DNA from: Porogramme epimiltina
Taxonomy: Eukaryota > Basidiomycota > Agaricomycetes > Polyporales > Polyporaceae
Direction: 5' to 3'
Assembly: GCA_900155495.1 (NCBI GenBank)
Contig: FTLJ01000212.1
Coordinates: 1-57,672, forward strand
Length of the DNA stretch: 57,672 nt
The position numbers and the translations under genes are program-made. Under the pieces are notes generated by a model that saw nothing but the letters and a program-made list of their open reading frames with translations, was not told the origin of the DNA and made no database searches. Positions 35,285 through 45,851 of this stretch are shown here, in pieces (position 1 is the stretch's first letter; every line of letters begins with the position of its first letter).

Positions 35285-35900
35285 CTAACACACTAAATGC
35301 AATAGGGTAGCGGCTCTAAACACCCACATAGTTGACGCAGCAGTAGCTGCTAGGTCTGATAGAGGAGCTTGATTCGGCCACGATACGTTCAGGGTAACGA
35401 GGATGAAGGGCAACAAAGGGTACATGACCTGCAGAACGCCGTTAGCATAGTTTTCACGAAAACTTATTCGCCAAAGACAAGCGAGGAGCCTCACCATGAG
35501 AGAATTGACAACGCCAACGACGTAAAGGACGGCAGAGAACCACGCTATGTTCATATTCGAGGACTGCAATGTTGACGTCTCGTCGGTTACAACTATAACT
35601 AAGGAGCCGCGACTACAGGAGGAAGAAACCCGCCACAGGCTCAAGCACTAGACCCAATTCCTCAGCGACGTGGTTGGTTTACAATCCCTTCATCCTGAGG
35701 CGCATACCAGATGACCGTGTTTGTTCTTGCACACCTCCGTCAGCGAAAAGATGAAGTGTGGCTCGCAAACAGCAGTTACGCACTGTGCTTGCAACCCAAA
35801 CAAGATCATGATTCGTCACAGCTAAGCCCATGCGCAACCCACACCCCACGAACACGACTCTGGAGCCGGAGAGCGTCAACTCTGTTGGCAGTTCGCATGC
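35285..35900 (-). pseudogene. Truncated relic of an E-type seven-helix gene
   Basis: On the minus strand this holds exons 5-8 of a gene like copy E (42225-43764); exons 1-4 are missing. Exon 6 still reads EELGLVLEPVAGFFLL, but the invariant tryptophan codon at its end has become TAG. Exons 7 and 8 are recognisable (WFSAVLYVVGVVNSLM, then VMYPLLPFILVTLNVSW). The start of the relic abuts the dispersed block at 35940-36480. It lies between intact copies B and C. Confidence 0.75.
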
Positions 35901-35939
35901 TGTTTATGCCGTGGGGCGCCGGGGGTATGAATGGATGAT

Positions 35940-36480
35940 GAAGGGGCATATCTTGGTTGTCGGGGTCAACGAAGGAATCATATGTGGGAGGGAAGAGTAG
36001 CGAGGACACTGGGGAACAGCTAGGTCTACAGAAAAGGAAGATAGTAGCATCTATGAGCTTCTCGTGACACAGCACAAGAGAAAACTGAGGACGCACGAAG
36101 AGCCGCAAACCATCAACCCAGGCGTCCCCAGTACATCCCACCTCGCCCGAGCAACACTCATCATCCACCGTCCGCCATCTCCATAGGGTGTAGCATTAAG
36201 TTGTGCGATCGGCACGTCTTGCGGGTATAGGAAAAAAAGAGCCGCATGCCGGTCATATGTACGGATATGAAAACCGAGCGACGGGACACCCCTGGGGGTT
36301 GCATAGACCTGGAGTCGGACAATGTTGGTTCAGCGCCGAAGTATAGTGAGTGCTTATGAGGGAATTCCGCCAAGCAGAACACACGGGTAGAGGTAAAAAC
36401 GATGAGAGAGGTTGAGAGCAGAATGTCGCCGTTGGTGTTGAGCGCGTGTGGCCGGCGCTAAATGCCAAACGAGTGTCCTC
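35940..36480 (-). repeat. Dispersed upstream block, copy 4
   Basis: Copy of the block described at 16150-16760, joined directly to the truncated E-type relic. GAGGACGCAC is near 36079; the right-hand end is less well conserved than in the other copies. Confidence 0.55.
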
Positions 36481-36675
36481 GCTCTGACTCACGGCAGCCA
36501 CAACGCAACCCTCAGACCAACATCCGTTGGGTGTATCACAATGTCCGAAACCCCCTTAGGCAATGCCTGAAATTGACAGTATCTATCATCTAACGGACAC
36601 TCAATACACCGGGATGTACATAGAAGCCATCATCCACCATCACAGGGCGAGCGGGTGCGGCAGCATCAAGGAACA

Positions 36676-38116
36676 TCACGACGTGCCCGCCCCCGTTGCT
36701 CCGAAGTACGTAGTCAGTTGCGTGATGGTCGAACGTTGTCCGTTGTTTTCGACGTCTGCAAAGCGTACAGAGCTACTACCGGCTGTTCCACCAGCGCGCC
36801 AGGTGTCGAGCTGTGACTGGTTGATGTTGACGAGCACGATGACGAGCATAGGATACGCTGCCTGCGAGGTTGCTATCGTTAACGTGACGCTCAGGGGTCA
36901 TGAGTACGTACAAACCACCAGATAAACTACGCCGCCCGCGGAGACGACGTCGTAGACACGGAGGAACGATAATGGCCCGGAATTTGCTCCGCCGAGAGCA
37001 AAGAGGTACACGTTGCATACAGCGAATGCAAGCTGGTTATGGCTCGTCTCAGTATGGAAAATACAAAGAGAGAATAGCGTACCCAGAGAAGAGAATATCC
37101 GGTCCCCGACTCGATAAGTAAGGACATGAGGGTCATCGCCCGAGATGTGCGTGTCCGATTGTGCAATGATTCCCTTAGCACGTGGCGATGTTCCCTATGT
37201 TTCCGTCGGAATTGTAGTTCAGTCACGCAACGAGAGAAGCCGGAGGATCTCACCATGCTTTATATCCTATCAGCGACGTCGATGCTATGTTGCTTATGAG
37301 AAGCAGAAAGAAGCATGCAATGCCGTAGATGTCCAACCCGTCTTTGTGTCCGCCTTGGTTGAGGAAGAATCCATTCGTTTCACAACTGGAGATGGAACCT
37401 AGGACTGTGCGCAACCGTTCATGGAGTTTTCGTCGTGAGCGGCGATTTGACCAAGATGAGTGCCCTTATGATACTTACCAAATGCTATAACCAAGACCGA
37501 GGTACACCCAACGAGCACGTAACGGTTGTTCTGCCACACTGCACATGCTCTCCACCATACGATCGCGTCTGTGACCAGTGCCTACAGAACGTTCAGTATT
37601 GTGGCTCTGAGGCTGAATCGGCTGTAGTGCTTACGTTGATTGTGAGCGTCACTGTGAATATCCACGACTGTGCCTTCTGCGCATCTTCATCCCAGCCGGA
37701 TGCGGAGAATGGATTGACAGGGGAATACAGAGAGACGGTGTCCGAGGAGTATACGTTTGTGAAGTAGACGGCCGATATGGCGAAGTATATGCAGGTGGAG
37801 ACGTAGAGAATCGCTACAGAGAACAGCTGGATACATATTGACCTGCGGAGAAGGCCCCTTCTCCTAGAGAGATTGTCAGTCGTCAGTCAAAGTGTCAAAG
37901 GTGTTGCGGAAAGTGCTCACATTGAGAAGAAAGTTGCGGCGAGGGTGAGAATCGTCAGAACACCTGGGGGGGCCGTAAGACTATAATCCCGCTACCCGGC
38001 GAAGTGTGTAATTCTGTACCTAGGAGGAAAGACGACATGATGACTTTGCTTATCTGTGCCACCGTCCCTGGATCTTTCACGATGTAGTCGAACACGCCTC
38101 TGCCCCGGAGCGACAT
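36676..38116 (-). CDS. Orphan seven-helix membrane protein, array copy C
   Basis: The best-resolved model of the array. Exons: 38116-38020, then a 43-nt exon near 37960, 37863-37635, 37581-37479, 37398-37254, 37194-37083, 37032-36916 and 36861-36676. The total is 1032 nt, 343 residues, all GT-AG, no frame problem. It begins MSLRGRGVFDYIVKD. Helix-forming segments include VLTILTLAATFFSM, FSVAILYVSTCIYFAI, a segment ending in the DAIVWWRACAVW motif, FFLLLISNIASTSLIG, LMSLLIESGTGYSLLW and YPMLVIVLVNINQSQLDTW. The charged C-terminal tail is likely cytosolic if the N-terminus is outside, as in receptor-like seven-helix proteins. Its ligand or partner is unknown; transporter or receptor roles are both open. 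Confidence 0.92.
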
Positions 38117-38429
38117 TGGTCTTAGAATATTGAACCGTGTAGGAGACAGCAAGCTGGAGGGTGAGTCTCCGAGGACGGTGGGAGCGACTGAGACTTACAG
38201 CCACTGGGAGTGTTCCTCCTACTGCTAGCATGCATGGAAACGGTGTCATATTTTCCGACCGAATCGAACGACGCCTTATTCAGATACTGGGATTCCGGCC
38301 ACAATTCATTGTCAGCAGGATTTTGGCATTCAAACCCGGATTCTGTCGCGAATCTGGGTATCAGATGTGGCTACACGCAGCGTGAGCATGTGGAAGTTCT
38401 AAGTGTTGTGTCAAAGAATTTCATACATC

Positions 38430-39260
38430 TATGCGTTACTTCACTCGGATATCGACCGCGAACAGAAATCTTACGGCACAAGTGGATTCCTCTGTCTTCT
38501 TCTCCACCTTCCGTGTCCACATCACCCCGGGCGTCCTTCACGCGCCCAGCCACTTCTCCATGAACGCGACCATCGCAATCTCCTCGGACTTTGCCATCGG
38601 CGCATCCGATATGCTGAACGCGATGGTCGGGACTGTTCAGAACGCGCGCGGAGTGCACGTGGGCGGCTGCGGGATACGAGCTGGTGTGGGGGCGCGACAT
38701 CTTGAGGCCGAGGAAGATCTGATGGGCACGAGGTGCATGGCCTGGAGGACCGCATCAGAGAGGTTCGTATGGACTTCGCTTTAGAGATAGGCGGGGTGCT
38801 CACCATGGGAGGAACGGCGACGGTGGCGGAAAGAAGACGATGCCAGACATGCACGTCGTACAGCACCGTAGTATGATCCGTAGCCGTAGACTGCAACGTT
38901 CAATTACTGTTGGTTGCAATACATGACTCAGACCTTGAGAATCCGCACCTATGATAGAGAAACACGCGGCCCAGACTCCAGCAGACCCAATTCGACAGCG
39001 ATCTGGCTGGCCTACGATCTCTTCGCCAAAGAACGCGCCAGGTCTCCGCGTTTGCGCCTTCACACCTCTCTGTCAGCGAAAAGAAGAAGCCCAGCGGGCA
39101 AAGAATGGTTGCGCACCACGCTATCAAGCCGGTCAAGCTCGTCGCAGCTAAGCTCGACCAAAGCCCCACGATTCGGAGCCGGGACACGCCTCCACCGCCG
39201 AAGATCTGAACGCTACTTTTGCCGTCGAGGGCCAGCACCTGAGACGAATGGCAAAGATGC
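38430..39260 (-). pseudogene. Second truncated relic of an E-type seven-helix gene
   Basis: Minus-strand remains of exons 5-8 of a copy E-like gene. Exon 5 keeps VGLWSSLAATSLTGLIAW. Exon 6 keeps the word for RSLAKRS and an ELGLLESG stretch, but the frame shifts. The C-terminal tail is recognisable as TVPTIAFSISDAPMAKSEE against TVTTIAFGVPVASVAESE in copy E. Exons 1-4 are missing, and the relic abuts a dispersed block copy, as at 35285-35900. Confidence 0.7.
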
Positions 39261-39860
39261 GTGGATTGTTTGGAGAGCTCGATGATCGGGGTAAAGGGAG
39301 AAATTGTATGAGGGCAGGACGAGTGACCGCGTCTGAGTACATGGAGGAAAATATCAATGAGTCTCTCGTGATCTGAAAGAAACCTAAGGACGCACGGAAA
39401 GCTCCAAACCTATCATCCTATATGCCCCCTACACGTCCCTCGCCCGAGCAGTATCGAACCTCTTCACCCCCCGCTTCCTACTCTCCGTCGTCTAGATGAG
39501 ATTGCTTCGTGAATCGTAGCGTAATGATGACCTGTGCCGTTGGACAGGGGTGGACAGGGGAGTCGCGTGCTAGCCATAGGGGGATGAAAATTGGGCGGCG
39601 GCGCAGTGCGCGTAGATATCGAGTCGGCCGATGTGAGTCGACCTTGGCTGATGGAAGAGGGAGACGAGTTCTTGCTAGGAGTGTAGTATACCTCAGTAGG
39701 CCGACAAGGAGGCCGCACAAGCGGAGGGAGAAACGATAGGAGAGGATGAGAGTAGAGCGTCGTTGAGGTTGGCGCTAGCGCGTCGCGCCAGAGTCTGGCC
39801 TCGGCTAGATCATCGACGTAATGATGTCGGCAAATGCCAGACTGTCCTCCGAGTCCCTCC
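39260..39860 (-). repeat. Dispersed upstream block, copy 5
   Basis: Copy of the block described at 16150-16760, joined to the second truncated E-type relic. The landmark near 39374 is AAGGACGCACGGAAAGC; the right end CTCGGCTAGATCATCGACG is near 39799. Confidence 0.65.
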
Positions 39861-40290
39861 AGCTCCTGCTCTAGTGCGCGGCTTCGCCCACATCTCCAAC
39901 GTGCTCGAATTTTCTGTCGGAAGACCATGAGTTGTGTATATATCAATGCATGTAGCAAGCTCATACAATACCTACGACTGACATCCAACCCTTGACCCAC
40001 GTGTAGTACGATGCAAACGAAATAGTTATGCCCCCCCAGGGCTGTAGTAGAACTCGATGCGATGTATTCATCATCATTTGGTGAGTGTAATTTGGTTCAT
40101 GAGAGCCACGTTACCGTTTTCATTTGCTCTCATCCGAAGGTGTACATGTATACGTAGATCAGATGAAGAAACCAAGTACACGGCGCCCATAGTACCATGC
40201 CGTGTCGGCGGAAGCAGACCGCGTACTTAATTATACGTGAACTCGTGCAGCATCGTGCTACATGGGCCTATTTAGGGCCACCAGGACGCA

Positions 40291-41730
40291 TTACGATCCA
40301 CTCGTCTCTATCGCCCCGGGCTCCGTCAAAATCACTGGCATAGCGGTCGAGCGTTGACCGCTAGCTCTCGCGCTCTCACCCGCGAGGCGCAGGGAGCCGC
40401 TCCGCACCCTGCCAACCTGCCAAGCGTCAAGTTGCGACTGATTGATGTTAACAAGCACGATGACGAGCATCGGGTACGCCGCCTGCCAAGTGTGCTTAGT
40501 GAGCGTAAGGAGTGTGGAATTATTTGCGCAAACGCACCACCAGGTAGACCGCGCCTCCCCCAGAGACCACGTCGTAGACGTAGAGAATGGCCCCCGGCTC
40601 GGATCCTGTCTTACCGAGAGAAAATATGTAAGCGTAGCATATAGCGGCTATGAGCTGGTTGTATTTTGCGTTAGACTCGATGACAGAGAGTTGAGAGAGT
40701 AGCGGACCCAGAGGATTGAATATACGGTTCCCGATTCGATGAGCAAAGACAAGACGACTAGTGCCCTGGATGTGGGTGTTCGATCGGTCAAGCATTCCTT
40801 GAGTACCTTGCGATGTTCCCTGCGTTTACGCTCAAGTTTCGGCGTGGCTTCGTCGGGGGGGGAAGAGGGAGGACTTACCATGCTTTATATCCTACGAGAG
40901 ACGTAGATACTACATTGTTTATGAAGAGTAAAAAGAACCACAACGTGCCGTATATGTCGTCGCCACCTTGGTTAGGTGCGAACTTTCCATTGGTTCTATA
41001 GTTGGAGATGGAACTTAGGACTATGGCAGAGTTGGAACTGTGAGGAGCGCCCAGACCGAGACTAGAACACTCGCGGTGCTGACCTAGTGTTGTGACCAAA
41101 ACTGAGGTGCATCCGACGAGCACGTAACGGTTGTTCTGCCACACTGCACATACTCTCCACCATACAACTGCATCTGTGACGGATATCTAGGAGATAGATT
41201 TCAGCACCATAACTGCGAAGTGAGACTCGCTACTAGCAGGGGGTCACTCACATTGACTGCGAGCGTCATCGAGAATATCCACGCCTGTGCCTTCTGTACG
41301 TCTTCACTCCATTCTGATGCTGAAATAGGGTGGAGAGGGGAATACAAAGAGATCGTGTCCAAGGCGTATGCGTTAGCGTAGTAGACGGCCGATACAGCGA
41401 AGCAAAGACAAGTGGAGATGTAGAGCGTCGCCATAGCAAACAACTGGATCCGCGTTGAAGTACGGCGGAGGCCTTTTCGCCTGAGAATACGTTAGTGAAA
41501 GTGTTAGATGCGTCGAGGGAAGACCTTACACTACAAAGAAAGCCGTGGCTAGAGCAAGGATTGTCAGAATACCTTAGTAGGGAAGCATCAGACTATAACG
41601 CCAGCCATGCATATGATCCTCGTGTAGACACACCTAGGAGGAAGGAAGACACAATGATCGTATCCATCTGTGTGACAACTCTTGTGTCTTTCACAATGTA
41701 ATCAAATACGCCTCTGCCCTGGAGCACCAT
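40291..41730 (-). CDS. Orphan seven-helix membrane protein, array copy D
   Basis: Eight-exon gene. Exon 1 is 41730-41634 (97 nt) and encodes MVLQGRGVFDYIVKD; exon 2 is 43 nt. Landmarks: MATLYISTCLCFAVSAVYY, VTDAVVWWRVCAVW (the alanine after WWR is valine), FFLLFINNVVSTSLVG, LSLLIESGTVYSILW, YVYDVVSGGGAVYLV and YPMLVIVLVNINQSQLDAW. The stop is at 40291. The acceptor of exon 5 used by copies A-C (CCTAG) is mutated to CCTAAG; an AG six bases upstream (CCATAG) restores the phase with two extra residues. The intron itself is also open in frame, so retention would not truncate the protein. Confidence 0.88.
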
Positions 41731-42224
41731 TGAATTCTGAGTGCGGTATCGTCTCGGAGGGGTGACCTGGAGGAAATCGAGGGGGGCGACCAGTGAGCTG
41801 AGCTTATGACGGGTACCGTACTCCCGCGAGCCTGTAGGGCATATAAATAATATCTGTAGACTGAATCTAATCATATCATTAGATGAACGTATGGGCCGAC
41901 TTGTTTGGGAACAGGGCCACACAATGGGCACCTTCGTCAACGAGAAAAGCTAGTATTTGTCTGGGAAGAATCACGGCTTGCACAGCATAGTTTGGTGTCG
42001 CCGTACATGTACGTGAGAGAGCCAATACCCTTGCGTTAGAGAGTTTGTAAATAGCTTGTAGAGCACGTGACATCCAAGGAAGGAATGCTATTTCCTGTTT
42101 ATGCCGGGGTGAGAGTTTCGGAGATGCAAACAATGTATGAGGAAGGGATGCTGAAACCCACGTCAGATTGTTTCTCATGCCTCTATACGGTACATCAGCA
42201 AGGTATCATCCATACACAGAAACC
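41731..42224. other. Spacer between array copies D and E
   Basis: Promoter DNA of copy D and 3' flank of copy E. No gene seen. Confidence 0.4.
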
Positions 42225-43764
42225 TCACAGAACACGGGCACCCTTCCCCTCCTCCTCCCTTAGTTCCTCATCCACATCACCACTGAGGCCCTTGACCCCG
42301 CTCAGCCGCTTCTCGGCCGCCGCGACAGTCGCGAGCTCCGACTCCGCCACCGACGCGACGGGCACGCCGAACGCGATCGTGGTGACCGTCCCGGACACGC
42401 GCGTGCCCGAGGACGTGAGCCCGTGGCGGCTGCCGCCGGACGCGAGGGATGCGGTGCGGGGGCCGAGCTGCGCCTTGTGGAGGGCGACGAGGATGATCGT
42501 GAGTACGGTGTGGACGGCCTGGAGAACGAGTCAGTGAGGTGCGTAGGGGCGCTGCGTAAAGGGGGAGGGTGCACCATGAGGGGGACGACGAGGCCGACGG
42601 TGTAGAGCGCGGCGGAGAGCCATGCGGAGCTGGAGGGCGCTTTGTAGCTTGATTCGTATCCGAGTATTGCGGCCTTGACTTGCTATCAGGAAACGTGTCT
42701 GGATTGATGGGAGTGGGGAGGCGTACCCAGAGTAAGCAGAATCCGACGCCTGACTCAAGCGCTAGACCCAGTTGGACAGCGATCCGGCGGCCCCGCGACC
42801 CTTTCGCCAAGGTGCGCGCTAGGCGGTCGCGCTCGTTCCTAAATCGCACTTATCGGTGAGCAAAACGGTGAAGCGCAGCTTGCAGAGAACGTGTGCGTAC
42901 CATGCCTTCAGCACAGACAGGATCGTCGCTGCAAGGCTCGTGCACAGTCCGAGCCCCGCAAACGCGACGCGGAGCCGGAACGCGACCCCTTCCCCGACGA
43001 TCTGCATGCTGCTCTCACCAGGGAGGGGGCGCGAGAGCGACGCGGACGCTGCGCCGAGCGCTGGGGAGCCAGTGAGCACACATCCAACGCAGGGACCTCG
43101 AGGATACAACGCACCGAAAACGGCGGTGACGAGGAACGCCCCCGCGTAGCGGACGCCCCGCCGCCCCGTCCAGGCCTCAGACGCCCGCCACCACACGACG
43201 GAGGTCCCGATTACGCCCTGCATCAAAGAGAGCCCCGTGAGTGTCGCGACGTCGACCCTGCGAGCGGGCCCGGACTCACGTTTACCAGGACCGCGGCGTT
43301 CGCGGCGGACCACCACTTCTTCGCGGCCGCGACGGACCTGGCCGCGTCGGGTGCGCCGGCGCGGGCGGCGGACCCGATCTGGGACGCAGCGGCGCCCATG
43401 AAGTCGGTGAGGGCGAGGGCGTAGAGGAGCGCATATACGAAGTATGCGGCGGTGGAGGTGTACAGGACGAGCACGACCAGCGCCTGTGCGAGCGTCGCGG
43501 GGCGTCTTAGGGAGTTAGAGCTGGGCGCGGGTACGTCAGAGGCACGGTGATTGGCTGGGGCAGGGCAGAGAGTGCGTACTGCAGTGCGTAGAGGGCGGCG
43601 GCGGCGAGGATGGTGAGCACGCCTGTGGGTGGTGTCGCTGGTTAGCAGCGTGTAGGCCCGTAAGGACGGAAGAGCTTACCAAAGAGGAAGGTGTTGAGCA
43701 GGATGCTGACGGGGGTGCTCAGCAGGAAGGTCGAGAACGCCTGAAACGCGCTCAGTGCGTCCAT
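42225..43764 (-). CDS. Orphan seven-helix membrane protein, array copy E (GC-rich subtype)
   Basis: Divergent member of the same family with eight exons; exon 1 43764-43680 (85 nt), exon 2 43 nt. It begins MDALSAFQAFSTFLLS. Landmarks: VLTILAAAALYAL, LVVLVLYTSTAAYFVYALLY, an Ala-rich loop, GTSVVWWRASEAW (threonine and serine in place of DA), GLCTSLAATILSVLKAW, LALESGVGFCLLW, and a last exon starting AVHTVLTIILVALHKAQL. The C-terminal tail is long, about 85 residues, and acidic at the end. Codon use is much more GC-rich than in copies A-D, as in copy F. Two truncated relics of this type lie to the left, so this is the only intact E-type gene in the window. Confidence 0.88.
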
Positions 43765-44479
43765 GTTGAGGATCTGCGTCGACGGGGACATCGCACGGCA
43801 CGGCTTCGGGGTTGTGCTCAGCGGCCTTGGTGGGTGCGGAGCGCGGAAGGGGAATGCGTGTGGGACGTACGAGGGGGGCCCTACAAGTACTGGCGGTGCG
43901 GGAAAAGACGTCGGCTATGCGGAGATGCTGGGAGGGCGAATTTGAAGGGGAAGAGCGTCGGCGGGGCGAGCGCACCGCAACGGCTGCGCGGATCGAACCT
44001 ACGCCACGGGCCTCAACAGCATCCAGCTGCTTCGTGTGGGCAAGGGCGACCGGCGGTGCGGGGAAGGCGTCTTGCGCGCGGAGCGACGAGGGGCGTCTGG
44101 CGTGGGTGTTCGCGTCCCATGGTGGCAGGCTGGGGACTCCGTGGGACCTGCGAGGAGGGTTCGATCTCTGTCTGTGATGGCGGGACCCGCTCGAGGGTTC
44201 GTGCCGGATGGGTGCGCGTGATAGGTCGAGCTGATCAGCCCAGTCCAGGGGCCAGTGCGGACGAGAAGAAGCTGCGACGAGGGAGTCACGCATCAGGAGA
44301 AGCGTGACGTAGCGAATAACGCGTGACGAGGGCTGTCACTCACGAGCTTCTCTTTGATGCTCGGCTTAACCCGGCACGTCCACGTCGCACAAGGGAGCAA
44401 CCCTGCGTGATATACAGTGAAAGCTTATATTACATGTTCGAGATTAGCTGCTACTATAGGTCCTAGTAGGCCATTCACA
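43765..44479. other. Spacer between array copies E and F
   Basis: GC-rich with long open frames on both strands (for example 43676-44293 minus). They overlap each other, share no family features and have no paralogue support, so I treat them as composition artefacts. The promoter of copy E is expected here. Confidence 0.4.
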
Positions 44480-45851
44480 CTACACAGGTTGCGCCGCGAC
44501 CACCGCCGGATGCCCCGCGCTACCCATGACCCCAAGCATCAGCTCGTCCTTCCGAGCGACCTGAGCCTTGTGCAGCGCAGTGAGCACGATGATGACCATC
44601 GGGTAGACGGCCTGCAAGGTTCACTGTCAGCCCTTCATGTAACTGAGCCGCACGTTGGAGCAACTCACCACGAACGCGATCAAGCACCCGTTTGTCAGGT
44701 AGAAATACATGTCGTACCACCCCCGCGCCGCCGTCTCCAGGTTCTTGTGCCCGAACGTCGACGTGAACGCGTAGACGACGACGAGCGTCCAGATCGCGCA
44801 GTACACCGCGCCCGAGTTGGCTAGTGTGACGAGCACGTCGATGGCGGGCGAGCGCACGCGCTTGTGCCCGAAGCACTGCTTGTAGATGCGTCGCTGGTGC
44901 CTGCGTTTGCGAGCCGAAGGGTAGTGAGGCAGGAGCCGAAATGAGCGCGAACGCGGAGCGCACCATGCACGAAGCGCGATCATGGCTGTCGCCGCTGCGT
45001 TGGTGACGAGCGAGAGGAGGGCGGAGAGCGAGCCGAACACGCCAGAGAAGAAGGCGGAGACGACGTCCAGGCTCGTCGGCTGCGCTTCAAGCGACCCGTC
45101 GGTCGACGTGAATACGATCGAAATGAGCGTCAGGCCTTAGTGTCAGGGTCAGCGCTGGGAACCTGGGCATCGGCGGCGTGGCGTACTCGCGGTGGCGAGA
45201 AGGAGGCATATCCCGCATATACAGCGCACGTGCTTGTTCCCTTGCCAGGCGGCGAGCGCACGCCACCAAACGACGATGTCGCCCACGAAAATCTGTCGTA
45301 GACATGAGTGAGTGAGGATCAGGGGAGAAACCTGTGGGAGAGGGGTACTCACGTTAACGGTGAGCGCTGTCGGCGTCGCGCGCTCTTGAACTCGGCGGAG
45401 CGTAAGGAACGTGTCCGTCGAAAACGTCGAGTCGTGGATCTTCGAGGCCGCTGAAATGGCGAAGTGGTCGAAGGAGAGCATACACGCGACATTTATTGCC
45501 CAGTAGAACGCCGTAGACGCGTAGAGGGTTGTAGTCGCCACGAATAGAATCTTCCTCGAGTGTGCCTGGAGGCCGTTTCGACTGTATGCGGAGGTTAGCA
45601 TGAGCGTGCTCAGGCAAGTAAAGGGCATATGGAGCTCACCAGAGGAGATACACGGAGAATGAAGCGAGTGTCGAGACGACGCCTAAACGCGTGCGAGAAG
45701 TGAGGACGCGGGCGCATAGCCAGAGCTGGAACGACGTACCGAATAAGAAAGTGACAATCACGTTGGTAAGGAGTGTTCGTGTGTTAACGATCCCGTCCGA
45801 AGTGCGGAGGAAAGACAGCGCATCCTCGTTCACGGGTTGTGCTAAGCTCAT
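44480..45851 (-). CDS. Orphan seven-helix membrane protein, array copy F
   Basis: Seven- or eight-exon gene on the minus strand. Exon 1 is 45851-45740 (112 nt), beginning MSLAQPVNEDALSFLR; exon 2 is 43 nt. Landmarks: LFVATTTLYASTAFYWAI, FVGDIVVWWRALAAW, LSLVTNAAATAMIALRAW, and LVTLANSGAVYCAIW. After that tryptophan the reading frame continues without the intron found in copies A-E. The last exon starts AVYPMVIIVLTALHKAQV. The stop is at 44480, giving a short tail. The usual ESG of helix 6 is NSG here. GC-rich like copy E but clearly a separate lineage. Confidence 0.88.

Noticed and set aside
43676..44293. Minus-strand frame of 205 codons upstream of copy E, and plus-strand frames opposite
   Set aside because: Low-complexity, GC-driven, mutually overlapping frames with no splice or paralogue support.
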